From positions 43,797,762-43,861,761 of the forward strand of contig NC_053042.1 of assembly GCF_003473485.1 (NCBI RefSeq): DNA of 64,000 nucleotides, written 5' to 3'. Under the pieces are notes generated by a model. That model saw nothing but the letters and a program-made list of their open reading frames with translations. It had not been told where the DNA came from and did no database searches. Below are positions 1 to 12,908 of the stretch, one piece after another. The DNA is from Medicago truncatula. Taxonomy: Eukaryota; Streptophyta; Magnoliopsida; Fabales; Fabaceae. How positions within the stretch are numbered: position 1 is the first letter of the stretch; the number at the start of each line of letters is the position of its first letter. Both the position numbers and the translations under genes were made by a program.

Positions 1-23
1 TATAAAGAATAAATGCAACATAC

Positions 24-3000
24 TCAATCAATGGTTCTGAAAGAGGTGTGAACACTAAGCCGGCAATAATTAAGTAGGAAGGCTGACCTTCATCAATATG
101 AAAGGGAACCTGGAATTTTTTTTGCAAAACAAAGAGCATCAGATCAATAGAATCATGGAATTGATTGATACCAAATTTCTATATGACAAATCACATACCA
201 AATGAACTCGTGGGTTTAAAATAACTTTAGCTTTCATTGATGTTCCGTCTCTGACGATACCAAGTTCTGCAGTATCACCTGCAAATCTGTATAACATTGT
301 TATTCTAGGGTTCCATCCTAAGCATATAAATGGCCCATAAAATCAAATGTCAAATGCTCTGATCCTTGCTTCATGATATTCTTATATAAGGCATCGTAAT
401 AAGCCACAAAGTAAACATATAAGAGTATCTGCAATATAAATTGCATTACAAAATATTCGAGAAACCAATAGTGAAGTATTATTATACTTAGTCCCCACGC
501 AATTTCATGTAGAAATTATAATACACATATTGCAAAAGCATTGGAGTAGCAAGAAAGTAATACTGTTAACATGACAAAATTGAAATCTCATAATTATAGC
601 TTTCGTTTGAAGAAGCTATAGATCAACCGTGAAATTCAGTGCAACAACAATATGTAATAAGTGATAAACTGTAAATCAAATGCAGTTTTTGATATCTTGA
701 ATTTTGAAGAAAAAGAAGCTCTTACTTTTGACTAATGAGGTAGTGGAAGGCAATTCTCTCATTTGAGCGGAATGGAACTGTTCCTTCACATCCAACACGT
801 ATATCATCAAAGCTGACAATCACATCACCCTGTAATGGCAAGATTTATCTAAAATGTCAATGCCTCATACAATTGGTATAAGTTCCTCAGAATTCACATT
901 CAACAATCACTATACCTCCTTTAATACATTATTTGCATCAGAAGTTGGTTCAACTCTACGTACCAATACACCCTGCACAAGACAAAAAGAGTGAAAAATC
1001 CAAATTCATTACATATAAAATTATTTATTGTTGAAGAAAAGAGAAAAAGAGTTGTCAAAATAACAAAACTTCACTGATATGGTGTATCATGATGAGATGG
1101 GAAACTAATCACCATCAATATGAGATATGGTGTGACGAGAAATCACCATGGGATGGTTAAAAACTCCATCTTTATGAAGTAGGTATTGCAAAACCAATCA
1201 CGGAGAAAATGAAGTAGTGCCACGGAGAAAATGAAAGAGAAGTGCACAAGAAAAGGCCTCACAAACTTGATGAGCAAACAAGATAATGTAAAAATAGTGT
1301 ATGATATTTATTAGGACACTACAGTTTAGAAGAGTGGAAGTAACATCAAATGCGGTATGAAGATAAGCAGACCCCGTATATGTGAATAACAGCCATTCTG
1401 GCATCTGCAATCACCAGTGTTCAAACAAATAATCTCCATGCATAACATACCTCATTAGACTGTAGTTTCAAACATGCTCGCAGTGCAGGATTCTCTAACT
1501 TTTGTATAAGTACTCCAAGACAAGGGAAACCTGGGAGTGAAAACATAGTTTTAGACAACCAGCATAGTTTGCATATTAAGCTTTTTAGGAGGCTTGAAAC
1601 AACACATGGTATGATTTATGAAATACAATAGTGAATTAGCGATAATCTATTTTCCAGATACATGCTAGAATTCACAGAGCATCAGATCAACAGATTCAAT
1701 GTATTGGCATAACAGAAATTGGTTAAATCACGCACACAAAACAGAAAAGCACACATTAAGAACAATTTTAGGTGGTTAAGAAATTGGCATGTAAAAGGCA
1801 ATGTGCACAGGATTCTAAACCTCATCTTATATCAGCATAAATGTTTGTCAAAGTCTATTTCTATGTAAAACATTGATTTTATCAGTAACACGTTTTTAGG
1901 GAACCGAGTCATACAAATGATAATTAGAGTTTCAGACAAAACACTGAATCTTCCCAAGCAGTATGATACAATGCCTCCAGTTAACATTTCTTACCAGTAT
2001 ACTTGCCATTCTTTTCGTAGTCAGTCAGAAAATGAGATACAACTGTTGATGGAATCACATATCCAATATTCTCAGCATCTTCAGATCTGTAGACCTAGAA
2101 GCATTGTCCCTTAAGTAAATGATCCAGAATAGAAAACAACGTAATGAAATGTTTGATCAGTTAAAACAGGATTATCTGGCAGGAACCAACTCCCCCAAAA
2201 GTTCAAATTGTTAGGTGAAAGCTTGTGAAAGGATTTACACTACACTTAACAGTTAACACACTTCTTCACACGGGTCTTTTGGCTTGAAGTGTAGACACTA
2301 TACAATCCCACCTACCTTGTGCTTAAATTTAACCTTTTTATTTTTAAAAAAAATGTGGAGAGCAAGACCCTTAAATACCATATTAAGAACCAGATTCCCA
2401 AAAGCTAAGGTTGTTAATGAAGCCTTGTGAATGATTTACTATCTAACAAAAACTGAAGTAATATTCTTTCTTAACTAATAGAATTAAGTAGTCATTCTTT
2501 CAACCAATTTGGGTTGGCCTAGAGGTGTTGGCTTGCGACCTTGGAGTGTGCTCCTCTCAAGGTCTCAGGTTTGATTCCCTCTGGTGCCAATTTCGGTGGG
2601 CTGAGTTCACACAGAGCTATGCTCTAAAATCTACCTGAAATGCCACCCCAATGCACTCTCCTTGATCATTGAATGCTGGGCCTCCGCTATTGCCTAAAAT
2701 TTAACATGTGTAAGTAATTTCTATTACAGTATCACATCAATATAAAATCCCATAAAAAAGGAAGAAATTATTTCAATGCTGGTTGGCAGAAATATTATTT
2801 AGAATAAGAAAAGATAGACTAGAACCACTTTTAGATATACTAACCAGGATTTATTGCTGCATCAATTTGAATGCCTAACAACTCAGATGATCCATGAGCA
2901 TATGATGTAACCTGGTTACAATTTTTATTCAACAATTGCGAACTAAAATCTCGGATAAAAAAAAAATCACATGCAATATATCAAACCTCTACACGAGATA

Positions 3001-6000
3001 CAACTCCCTTTGTCACTGAAATTGTGTCTCCTCCAAAAGGATATCCCACAACCGTTACAGAATCCTTCATGTTACAAAAATATATATAAGTCAAACCATC
3101 CAAACAATTATAAAAAAAAAATTCAAACAATCCAAACAAGAGTATACTGTTAGAAAATTTAAACAGGACAAACTATACACACACACTTCAAAAATAGTCT
3201 AATTAAATACTGTTTCTTGCATTTTTCGTAAATTTATTGAAACAACATAATCTTGGTAGTTGGTATGGATCAAAGACCGCAATAAATCAGCAATTATTTT
3301 TTTTTTTGAAGAAAAATCAGCAATTATTTAGAAAGCAGAAGTGGTGGAGAATGGATGGAAGGATAAAGGAAGGAAAACTACTCTCCCATACGATTTGGAA
3401 CAATACCAATAATAGCTAAAATATCTAACGGAAACTATTTCAAATAAAGGATGGAATCTTTAGGAACGGTGTATTATGGTGTCATTTACATATTTGATAG
3501 CAGATATTGATCAAGTGACATAATCAACCGTTTTCAAAATTTGTGTTAGATATTACCTTTTAACCTAACCAATTTTAAAAGCTTAATAGCCAAAATGAAA
3601 GTAAGACTAGCATCATGTACCTAACAATGACACTAGAGACGAAAATATCACTTCACCACCCTAACTCTATACATCCATCCAACGCCCTTTGAGAGTGTTC
3701 ATACATCAGTTACCCAGATCACTTTGACTTCAATAACAGCTCAGCTACTACGATTGCAATGAAGAATTACCAAAGCAGGAAGAAGCAAATTAAAAAAAAA
3801 ATAAAAATAACAGTGATAGTTTTAAACCTGTAGATGTGGCAAATGTCCAAATCTAAGAGGTTCTACATCTCTCCAAAACTCCTCGCTTTCTACTGAAAGC
3901 AAAGCTAAATCACAACCAGCAGCTCTGGCTAAAACCTGTACATTCCATCAATGAGAATAAGGTATATATATTGACATGTGCTACATAATAATATCCATGT
4001 CTAAGAGTCTTCTGTTGACAATTGTATACTTGTTTGGAAAATTTATAAAATAAAATAAAAAAATTATTAATACATAATTTATGTTGTCATGTTTAGAATA
4101 TATAAAATATGAAATATTGCTAGGGACCTTGGAGTGTACTCCTCCTCAAGGTCTCAGGTTCGTTTCTCCCCGGTGCTAATTTGGGTGTGCTAGTTTAGCT
4201 TCTTAAAAAAAAATGAAATATGAAATATTTCAGAATATCTTAGCTCAGTTGGTAGGGACAATGCAAGGTCCAGGGTTCAAACCCTGACCACCACCAAAAA
4301 AAGAAAATCTGATTTTATCTCCTAGGATCAACTTCCAAGCTTTAAGTATCTTAGATTAGTTCCTAGGATTAATGTCCATATTACTTGGCTATTGTCACAA
4401 TTTGTTTTATTTCCATATGTTCATCGCATAACTTGTATGTACAAATACTTCTTTTTCCATATCATCGTAAATCAAAACAGGACAAGTGAACCAACAAAAC
4501 GTTCCCAGGAGAACTAATTTCTTTGAATCGTCGAAAGAAACAAAACCATTTTCTAATATATAATACTGTCTTGAAAGCGTCATTGCTGCAAATTACCTGA
4601 ATTACAATCATCGCTCATAAACTTATATTGAAAGTCCCCAACCCTTCGAAGTTGCAATCGAGTGATATACAAGCTTTCTTGATATTCTACCATTTATAAC
4701 CTATTTTTACCCATTCATGGCTAACATGCACTGTACAATTGATTCATTGAGAATTTTAAACATGCTATAACTTGCAGTTTAACCTATAGAAATCAGCTTT
4801 CTCTTCTGCAATTCTTTTTACAAACTACATTTTTATGATTTATATGGTCGTAACATTCTAGTCCCATATGCTACTGAGGATAAATAAGTTAGTCCTACTT
4901 AGTCAGATATGCTAAGCAAACCATTCTCGACACCCAAAGTTTGATAACATAATAGTATATTGAGAAAAAACAATACAGCTCCATCATGACAGACATACCT
5001 TAGCCACATATTTCGAGTCATCCCCTCTTCTCTTGACCTTAACCTGCAATTATCCCCAAAAAAATATAACAATTGAATCTCCTTACATTTCATTACACAT
5101 CGAACCTTACAATTAAATGAATAAAGTATGAACATCAAAAGAATGTTGATACAAAGTTTAAAGTCTTATTGGGCATGCTATTTATAGCTTATATGAACAA
5201 ACTTGTAAAAAGATAACACCTATTAACACAACAAATCCCAATATCCAGTGCCTGTTATCAATTTATGTAACTAAGCAAACTCTAGGAACTATCTTCCATA
5301 ATTTTGATTTTCTTTGATCTGATCAATCATGAAATTTTTCCTAACTTTCTGCCTTTTAGTTGGCAATGTCATATATAAGATTCATTTGGAAGCCAATTTT
5401 AAGAACTTTAAAAATTTCATATTGCAAAATATACAATATACAGAAGAAATTAGAATTCAGGAAATTACCTGTGTATCGTGCTCCACACAATGTGCGTTGG
5501 TTAATAGTTTCTTGCCTCCAATCATAAACGCACTGCAAAGCATGTGGCCTGTTAGTTTAACTCAGGAAATATTTATTTATACTATTATGCAGTTAAGGTA
5601 TTCAAGTCTTGCCTTCCAGTGCTTGTGAATTGTCTCTGTTTTTGCCATGGAAGTGAATAATCTGGGGCAGTATGCGTGCAGTAAACCTAAGGATGAAACA
5701 GGGAAAAGAGAAACTGTGTGTAAGGACGCTGAAAATGTGTGTAAGAGCAGTGCAAATATGTAACACAAAAATACTATATGAAGTTAAAGACATGGTAATT
5801 GCTCAATGATGAAAAGAAGAGATACAGTTTTAAGGCACTGTAAAAAGTAAAACCATATACATTATAGACAAGAGTATATTTAAGAAAATGTTAGGTGTCA
5901 AATGCTATTATCGTGAAATGAATGATGATCAGATATGGGACAAAGCGACAAAGACAATCAATAATGTTGAACTTTGAAATCATTAAACAACCTAGAGACA

Positions 6001-7398
6001 TGCCATGAAAGCTTCAAGGACAAGATCCAACAACAGAAACACAGATGTCAGACATAATTGAGGCATGGCATAAAGGAAATATTTGCGTTCGGATTTTAAA
6101 TTTGAGGTGCAACCGTTAAGGGTCTCTGAAACAAAATAAAATTAATTTGTAAGCAGGAATAAAAAGAGTAAAACTTCACCTTCACAACAGCATTGAGGAA
6201 AGCCGAATCTTGTAAAACACTTGATTCACCCTGAAATTAAAATAAAATCATTTAAAGAGGCAAGGAGAAGCATGCAAAGAGAAAGAATCATTTTGGCCTG
6301 TGACGGTTTCTCAATTGGAATAAGCATCTAATCCCAACCTTGTAAAATAAGTTATTGTACGTTAATGGATGCTTACAAAGATTGAGATGACGGGACTTCT
6401 AAAAAGCCTGGCATGCATAAGTTGATTTCAACTTATAAAAAGCCATTAGTTATAATACTTGTAATTATAACAATCTGATTTCAACATTTCCCCCCTATAA
6501 AGGCTTGTAGAAAAGTTTATCCAAACTAGGAATCAAACCGAATACCTATCTGTTGACGGTGTACAGTCCTACTGGTGGAGTCAACTCTCATTGACAAGCA
6601 CAATTCTACTTTTAATTCAATTATCAGGAATGCAGAACAAACACAAACTATACATTATGATTTCACAGCCCAAAATAGTGACTTGACATTGAAATCTAAA
6701 TACAAAAAATTGAATAACCCTAAACCTAACTTGTTCGAGACTAATGTAATAGGCCAAATAACATGACCCTTCTTCAGTAATGAAATCTCGGTGCTTATAT
6801 GTCAAATTATCAGTTTCCACAATAACACTTCCAAATTTCCAGACAAATGCAACACATTCACATTCAGTTTAGCAATTTACAAATTATCATCTACCATGTC
6901 AATGTGATACAAAAAGTACCTGCTGATCCTTGGAGTCTACCACAAAGTCCTTATTTTTCCTTGAAGACTTAAAAGAAGCTGGCACCACATTCCCTCCAGT
7001 GGACCTTTCCTCCAACGAATTCTGAAAGATCAACAAAAAAAATAAACATTATGTATCTCATTGTATTTATATTTCATTGCATGTCATTGTCACATCACAT
7101 CCACACAGAAAAAACATAAGTTAAAACAGTTTAAAGAACAAAATTCATGCTTATTTTCAAACAAAAAAAAAAAAGTGAATTTTGGGAAATAAATTCAAAA
7201 ACAAAGTAAGAGGTAAAAATTGGGATTTACCTGTCCTTTGAAATTGGGGTCAGAATTGGAAGGAGTGCGGCTGCAACGAATGGAAATGAAGGGTCTCTGT
7301 GAAGGTGTATGAGTGTGCCTATGTGAGTAGCGGAATTTGACAGTGGAAGAAGATAACACAGAGAACATGGAACAGTAACTTGAAAGTGCAACAGCCAT
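24..7398 (-). CDS. DEG2: DEG2-type chloroplast Deg/HtrA serine protease (3' end outside window)
   Basis: Deg/HtrA protease with PDZ domains; DEG2 of Arabidopsis acts at the stromal side of thylakoids and is linked to D1 turnover. Sixteen exons are visible: 7231-7398, 6920-7021, 6180-6230, 5613-5686, 5469-5532, 4999-5043, 3828-3935, 2987-3064, 2845-2911, 2635-2693, 1995-2094, 1451-1530, 916-972, 726-829, 199-278, 24-109. They join in frame to 441 codons. The trypsin-like triad is intact: His146 in [10 protein letters not shown], Asp177 in AGCDLALL, Ser255 in [14 protein letters not shown] region follows from about residue 280. The N-terminus is Ser/Thr/Arg-rich with few acidic residues, like a transit peptide. 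I chose the ATG at 7398 because it matches the family start; an in-frame upstream ATG at 7431 adds only 11 residues. The exon 4 donor is GC (GGAAG/GCAAGA). Introns carry three SINE-like insertions. The last third of the protein lies left of base 24. Confidence 0.93.
2505..2606 (+). mobile_element. tRNA-derived SINE in DEG2 intron
   Basis: The segment has a box A-like stretch (GGTTGGCCTAGAGG), a box B-like stretch (GGTTTGATTCC) and the ending GGTGCCAATTTCGGTGGG. The same unit recurs at 4119, 17115 and 20084. It ends about 28 bases from the splice donor of the exon at 2635-2693. Classification as a SINE rests on the Pol III boxes and on the 15-bp target duplication of the 20084 copy. Confidence 0.6.
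4107..4229 (+). mobile_element. 5'-truncated SINE, same family, with target duplication
   Basis: The body 4119-4217 carries the CTTGGAGTGT and GTCTCAGGTTCG blocks of the family and ends in TTAGCTTCTTAAAAAA. It is flanked by the direct repeat ATATGAAATATT at 4107-4118 and 4218-4229. The box A half is missing, so the copy is 5'-truncated. It sits in a DEG2 intron. Confidence 0.6.
4240..4301 (+). mobile_element. Second SINE family, short copy in DEG2 intron
   Basis: Box A TTAGCTCAGTTGGTAGG and box B GGGTTCAAACCC are both present, followed by an A-rich end. It is much shorter than a tRNA and lacks a foldable anticodon arm, so it is a tRNA-related SINE head rather than a tRNA gene. Relatives lie at 32812-33644 (minus), 45032 and 59361. 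Confidence 0.55.
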
Positions 7399-8105
7399 TT
7401 TCACTACACAAACAGAGACAGACAGACACAAGAGTTGAGTTCAATGTGTCTGCTCAACTATTTGTACTTGTGTTCTTGTTCTTGTTTTCTTATCCTCTTC
7501 ACACCTTCTAGTATCTTATGTTTGAATGTTTTTCTATTTAAATAATATGTGAATTTAGTTTCATTTAATTTATAAAAACATATTATCATCTAATCATATT
7601 TCATTCTTTGGTTATTATTCAATGCATTTTATAATATTATGGTATATTTAAATGGTGAAAATTTATTCAATGTATATCTAATTTTTTTTTACTATATGTT
7701 GTAATTATTTCATTAATTAGTATGTCAATAATGTGTGATTTGAATATAAGATTGTTAATGCTTCCCGATCAATATTATAAATAAAACTTCATTTTTTTAA
7801 GATACATTGAATAATTGATGTATCTAATTTATAATAAATACTAAATACATTTTGTGATTTTTGTTAATAATAATGACCTGAAGAGAGTAAGTTTTAATTG
7901 AAATTATATGCTTAATTTTAATCCAATGCAAGTGAATATGTTTTTTTATAAATTATATGATGTTATGATTAAAATCAAATATTTTTAATAACACAACCAT
8001 TTATGTTTGGCTGAAACATGATACTAACAAATATTTATCTCTTGTTATTTTCTAGAAACACTTCTGTTTTTCTTTATGAGATATTTGGTTTCATTTTTGC
8101 CATAG
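7399..8105. other. DEG2 5' flank, AT-rich
   Basis: This holds the presumed DEG2 leader and promoter on the minus strand. A TTCTTGTTCTTGTT stretch lies near 7467-7482. The rest is AT-rich and I see no gene or clear repeat. Confidence 0.4.
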
Positions 8106-8345
8106 AATATGCGGCGCATAATGGTTGGAGACATGTTTGGCTATTTGGCTAGAGAGCGACTCAACAAGTGCTCTAATGATATTTAAAAACTCCTCTTTAG
8201 TCCCTATGGTGCTTCGAAACAAATAGCATAATATCATTAATCTTGATGCTCGTGTGATTTCTTCGCATATTTACCATGAAGGTAACTGTTGTGCTGATTT
8301 GTTGGCCAATATGGATCATAGTGTTCAAGATTTTGTTTGATTGGA
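8106..8345 (+). pseudogene. Degenerate LINE RNase H domain fragment
   Basis: In shifting frames the segment reads EYAAHNGWRHVWLF, then VISSHIYHEGNCCADLLAN. This is the C-terminal part of an RNase H-like (RVT_3) domain of plant LINEs, with the typical EGN.CADxLA block. At least one stop and frame changes break it, so it is a dead relic. Similar pieces occur at 27355 and, on the minus strand, at 35385-35880. Confidence 0.6.
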
Positions 8346-8640
8346 CATAAGATAAAGGTTTCATGGGATGCCAACCTAATTGAGTTGTCGTTGTTTCCTC
8401 TTAATGTCTTTCCACACTCATGGCTTACCTAAAAAAATAATCTAAGAGACTTGCTAAGGGCCACATTTGAGTTCTAATAGAGAGACCTTCATTGGGTATA
8501 TGTTATAGAGTCTGACTCTAAGAAAATAAAATGCTAATGCTAAGGAATCATAGAGAAAGAATTTGAAAAATTGAGAAATTTTTAGGCATGAAGTAAAATA
8601 TGTTTGTTGATTATAACTCATTATAATCTTCAAATTAATT

Positions 8641-9021
8641 GGGGTAAATACCTCTTTTCGTCCATGTAATATTAACGAATTTCAATTTTAATCTCTGTAA
8701 AAAAAAAAGATTTAGATTTTGTCTATGTAATTTCAGATTCTTCCACTTTTGGTCCCTCATTCCACCACGTCAGCAAAATCTGCATACATGGCACGTAAAA
8801 TGAGGGACCAAAAGTGGATGAATCTGAAATTACATGACCAAAAGTGGGAGGAATCTAAAATTTCAGGGACACAATTTATGCGGATTCTGCTGACGTGATG
8901 AAAGAAGGGACCAAAAGTGGAAGGATCTAAAATTACAGGGACAAAATCTAAATCTTTTTTTTTTACAGGGACTAAAACCGAAATTCGTTAATATTACATG
9001 GACGAAAAGAGGTATTTACCC
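8641..9021. mobile_element. Foldback MITE, about 380 bp
   Basis: The two ends are long inverted copies of each other. They begin GGGTAAATACCTCTTTTCG, continue through CATGTAATATTAACGAATTT, and include a poly-A/poly-T stretch and a TTTAGATTTTGTC block. There is no coding capacity. Both arms and the inner repeat (CCACTTTTGGTCCCT) would fold almost completely. I could not fix the target duplication. Confidence 0.7.
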
Positions 9022-9267
9022 AACTAACTATGCAAGCCTGTTTATTTAGCATCCCATCTTAAATATCAAGTGAGTTGTTCCTTCTTTCTTTGGATTTTAA
9101 TAAAGATTAAATACAACTATTTGAATAGATGTTAAAATGAAATGTTTTATAGCAATTACGCATCTGCATAAAACTTTAAAAATTAGTAAGAGTTTAATTT
9201 TGATTGGCTAAATTGCATGGGTAAAAAGTAAAACAAACAGTTTAGAGAAATAATCTAATAATATAGG

Positions 9268-9672
9268 GGACTTCTATGGTACACCCGTAAATTACGGTGT
9301 ACCGGTACTCTCGCTTACAATTTTTATAAATTAACTATCATTTTTTATGAAGAAAATAGGTATTTGTTGACATATATATTTTAGAAAATATCATTTTATA
9401 TGAAAAAAGCATCATTTCATTTTTTATAAAAATCATACTAATTTTTTTACATTTTATTGTAAAAAATACTCAAAATTCTTTATTATGAGTAATAAGAATT
9501 CAGAAAAATCAAATTTTATTGCGTTGACGTTTTTGGTAAATAAGATTTAGTTATTATAATTATAGGTGATAGAAAATAATTTTTTCCTACAAAAAATAAC
9601 TCATTTAACTATTAATTTAAGAATTTGGTATACCAATACACTCAAATTATTGGACGTACCATAGAACTTGCC
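9268..9672. mobile_element. MITE with CTATGGTAC termini
   Basis: The left end reads ACTTCTATGGTACACCCG and the right end is its inverse, CGTACCATAGAACTTGCC. The interior is AT-rich and non-coding. Part of it resembles 21890-22190 (AGAATTCAGAAAAATC versus AACATTCAGAAAAAAA), so a diverged relative is probably present there. Confidence 0.5.
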
Positions 9673-10060
9673 AATAATTACTGACATTTGACATTCAATA
9701 AAAAATGACTTGTTAGTTATCTGCAAAGAATAGGAGGTCCTCTTGCAATTTGGATTCGATGGAGAAGATAATGGATTTCCCTTGTCTCAGACAAATGTGA
9801 ACTGTGTAAATAATTGACATGGACCACCATTTAAGAGAACTCAAAATGACAAAGTTGAAATTTATTAACTTTAAAAATATATTTTATTTTTATAGTATTT
9901 AGTAACCTCGTCAAAAATCCAATTCATTCTTTCAAAAAAAAATCCAGTTCTTAAAATGAATTCTTTGGTAGAATTGCATGAAGCATAGGTACCCTTTCCG
10001 TCACACAAGAAAAAGTTATGATATTGTTATTTTTTGGTTATCACATATTATTATTATTAT
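9673..10060. other. Intergenic, nothing recognised
   Basis: AT-rich sequence between two MITEs. No coding, RNA or repeat signal was seen. Confidence 0.3.
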
Positions 10061-10692
10061 AAAGGCTTAAATATACAATTCGTCTTGTAATTTGGATGCG
10101 TTTTGATTTTGGTCCTTGTTTTAAAAAGGTCACTGACCCCACTTCAGTTATGATTTGGCATGGTTTTGGCCACATGACAGTTGCTGAATGTGCAACTTTT
10201 GCCACGTGGCGCTGACATGGCATGCCACACAATTAATTTTTTTATTTTTTTTTCAAAATTCTGATTTTTTTTTTAAATTAAAAAAATACGAAAATAAAAG
10301 TGAAAATACATTTCGGAAAAAAACTGTTAAAATGAAAAATTTTGAAAAAAAGTGAAATTAAATTTTTGAAAATTATATATTACATTTTTTATTTCAAAAA
10401 CTAAATTCCAATTTTTTTCTTCGTCTTTAAAAAAAAATTGGAATTTTTTCATGATTTTTTTATTTATTTTCAATTTTTTTTAATTTTAAAAAAGATTTTT
10501 TAAAATATTTTTAAAATTTTAAATGATGTTAACTGCCAATTGACCAAAACCATCTCATGTCAGCAAAAAAGTGGGGCCAAGGACCTTTTTAAAACAAATT
10601 TTTTTTTACGAGAATGTTTTTAAATATTTTTTTTATAAGGACGAAAATCAAAACACGCTCAAATCATATGGACGAAATGCATATTTAAGCTT
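10061..10692. mobile_element. Foldback MITE, about 630 bp
   Basis: The left end AAGGCTTAAATATACAATTCGTC is mirrored by GACGAAATGCATATTTAAGCTT at the right. A second matching pair (GGTCCTTGTTTTAAAAAGG and CCAAGGACCTTTTTAAAAC) follows inside. The interior is extremely A/T-rich and non-coding. Confidence 0.6.
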
Positions 10693-10781
10693 ATTATATA
10701 TTCCTAATAAATCCTTCAAAAAAAAAATATTCTGGAAAAGAGTATATACCAGTATTCTAAAATAAAATAAAAACAGGAAAA

Positions 10782-10853
10782 GGGGCATTCCGAGAATTGA
10801 ACTCGGGACCTCTCGCACCCTAAGCGAGAATCATACCACTAGACCAAATGCCC
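10782..10853 (-). tRNA. tRNA-Pro (AGG)
   Basis: Read on the minus strand, the acceptor stem is GGGCATT paired with AATGCCC plus discriminator C. The D arm contains GGTCTAGTGGTATGA. The anticodon stem CTCGC/GCGAG closes the loop TTAGGGT, giving anticodon AGG. The T arm is CCGAG-TTCAATT-CTCGG. There is no intron. A TTTT Pol III stop lies just after the 3' end. The length of 72 nt and all arms fit a functional plant nuclear tRNA-Pro. Unlike the SINE heads in this window, every stem pairs. Confidence 0.95.
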
Positions 10854-11857
10854 GTTTGATGATGTTGATGTTCAAACAATTAATAAGGATTTAGTTAATT
10901 CGCATTGCAACTATCATCCAAACCACCTAATTAATTTCTACTCTCTCTCACCTTCTTCCTTTTTCTTTCAGCTAACATAATTCAAACCAGCAAAACTTCT
11001 CCTTCCAAAAAAAATAAAATGCTGAAAATTCAAATCGAACAAACTTTCAAATCCAAAAATTAAAAAATCACAAACACACTACAAAACATTTTCTTGGTTA
11101 ATTAGGTGTAGACAGACGCACGCGGCATTGTCATTTAAAACCCTGGTGGAAAATCTCAAATCCAACGAGAAGTTAGTAATTTTAATGATCTTCGTAGTAC
11201 AAGTAATACATCTCCGTACATAATCATCATTTGTGGACCTGACTTTCCCACAATCAAAGAACACGCAATCAAGAAGTTGGTGCTTTGCATGCAAACCTTA
11301 CGATTGAAATCAGACTATGAATTAGGGAAAAAATGCACAACATATCATTTGCTTTAGTCACTATGAGTACAAAAAATCTATTTCCTTTAATAATATAACT
11401 AGCATAAAGATGAACACCCAATCTTTTCGATTTTCTATTACGCTTAAGTGTATGTTTTTGTTTTATAAATGTTTTAAAATATACAACAATCAAATAAAGA
11501 TATAACTTACATTGTTACTATTATAATTAGATTGAACTCATTATTTAATTGCAATAGTTTACATGAAAAGTAAAATTAAAAGAAAAGTATTACACTAAAA
11601 TCATGTCTATGTCAAGTCTTTGAGAGGTAAGAGAATCTTATTTGAGATTATAAAAAACAAGGAACGTCTAGGGAACAATCCATAAACACGACATTGAGGA
11701 CAATCACTTTAGGAAACATGAGAAAGTTTTGGATAGTCACAAGATTTAGGCACTTTATCATACATGCACAAAAGTAAAAAGTACAAGAAATAATTAAATA
11801 ATGTGTATTTTTAAAATGATTCTACTTTTTTGTGTGAATGTCCAAATAATTTTAAGT
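10854..11857. other. Intergenic, nothing recognised
   Basis: A pyrimidine-rich stretch near 10940-10975 is the only notable feature. Short open frames here lack any family resemblance. Confidence 0.3.
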
Positions 11858-12024
11858 ATCTTGTTAACGAGTGTCTCCGGGGCACTCTTTAAGCATGCTA
11901 AATTAAGTAATTATTCTTTTAAAATGTTAAAGTTTTCAATTTTCAATGCATTGATTATACAAACTTTCATAAAAAGTTATCATTTAAAGTCTTTAACCAG
12001 TGCTCCGGAAGCACAAGTTAACAT
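11858..12024. mobile_element. Short MITE with TGCTCCGG-type ends
   Basis: The left end CTTGTTAACGAGTGTCTCCGG and the right end CCAGTGCTCCGGAAGCAC are imperfect inverted copies. Another member of the family, with ends GTTAACCGGTGTCTC, lies at 31345-31522. Confidence 0.55.
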
Positions 12025-12192
12025 TTTCTTAATTTTAATTAGTGTTTAACCACCCAATTATTTCTTGGAAAACATAATCAAGTAATTCTACAAGCAACTC
12101 TTTAAAAAAAAAAGAGCATATAGCACTTGATATCAATAATTTGAATTCTCCAAAACTTGTAGTGGCAACTATGTCCATCAGTGATATAAAGA

Positions 12193-12358
12193 GTAATGCT
12201 AACAACACTCTCTTTTGAACATTCTTTCTAATACTCACTCTCTTATTGGTTTAAATCATTGTAAATCTGCACTTTTGAACCCATACAAAATGGTGGAACA
12301 TCCATTGATTTCATCTAATAAATAAGAGAGTGTTAAAAATGACTGTTGCTAGCATTTT
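12193..12358. mobile_element. Short MITE with ATGCTAACAAC ends
   Basis: The left end AATGCTAACAACACTCTC is inverted at the right as GTTGCTAGCATTTTT, with an inner CTCTCTTATT/AATAAGAGAG pair. About 165 bp, non-coding. Confidence 0.55.
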
Positions 12359-12908
12359 TCATGCTAAGATCTCAAAGGAAACACAGTTACAAAATGAAGA
12401 CTCGCCGGTGTCAAATTATTTACACGCAAGTCGCAACCAACACGTCAATGTAAATTGTTCATCCAATAATTTACACACAACAAACATTTAAATATAATTT
12501 TTTCATCCAGGGCAAAATAGTTGCTCAAAAAACATTTTTCCCCACATCCAAGTTGCTTGTCATCAGCATTCTAATAATTTAAGTACATTATTTCTCCGAG
12601 TATGGCCAAATATATGGCTTGTGAGAGGCCTCATTCAATAAACAAATGAGAGGAAGAGCATAGATAATTCTAGTCATAAAACTCCAACATAGATAAAATT
12701 ATGCAGAGAGAACTGTATAGCACATAAATAAATAGAAATGGAAGGTAATGTTGATTAGTAGAACTCCATAAAGACGAGTCCCTGCAAATAGCCAGTTTTC
12801 TTCCTAAGCTACTGATAGAAAATCGTATAGAATAAGGCAGTAAGATTTTACTGAACAAATTGCATTAGTGCAAAATTTCATATAATATAACATACAAGTT
12901 TGACCAGG
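12359..12908. other. 3' flank of the U1-C gene
   Basis: This holds the presumed 3' UTR and downstream region of the U1-C gene on the minus strand. No further gene or repeat was recognised. Confidence 0.3.

Noticed and set aside
4240-4301. A tRNA gene with good A and B boxes
   Set aside because: No acceptor or anticodon stems form and the unit is too short; it is a SINE head. The same applies to 32812-33644, 45032 and 59361.
7396-7431. Upstream ATG at 7431 as the DEG2 start
   Set aside because: It is in frame but adds 11 residues not expected for the family; the ATG at 7398 gives a typical transit peptide.
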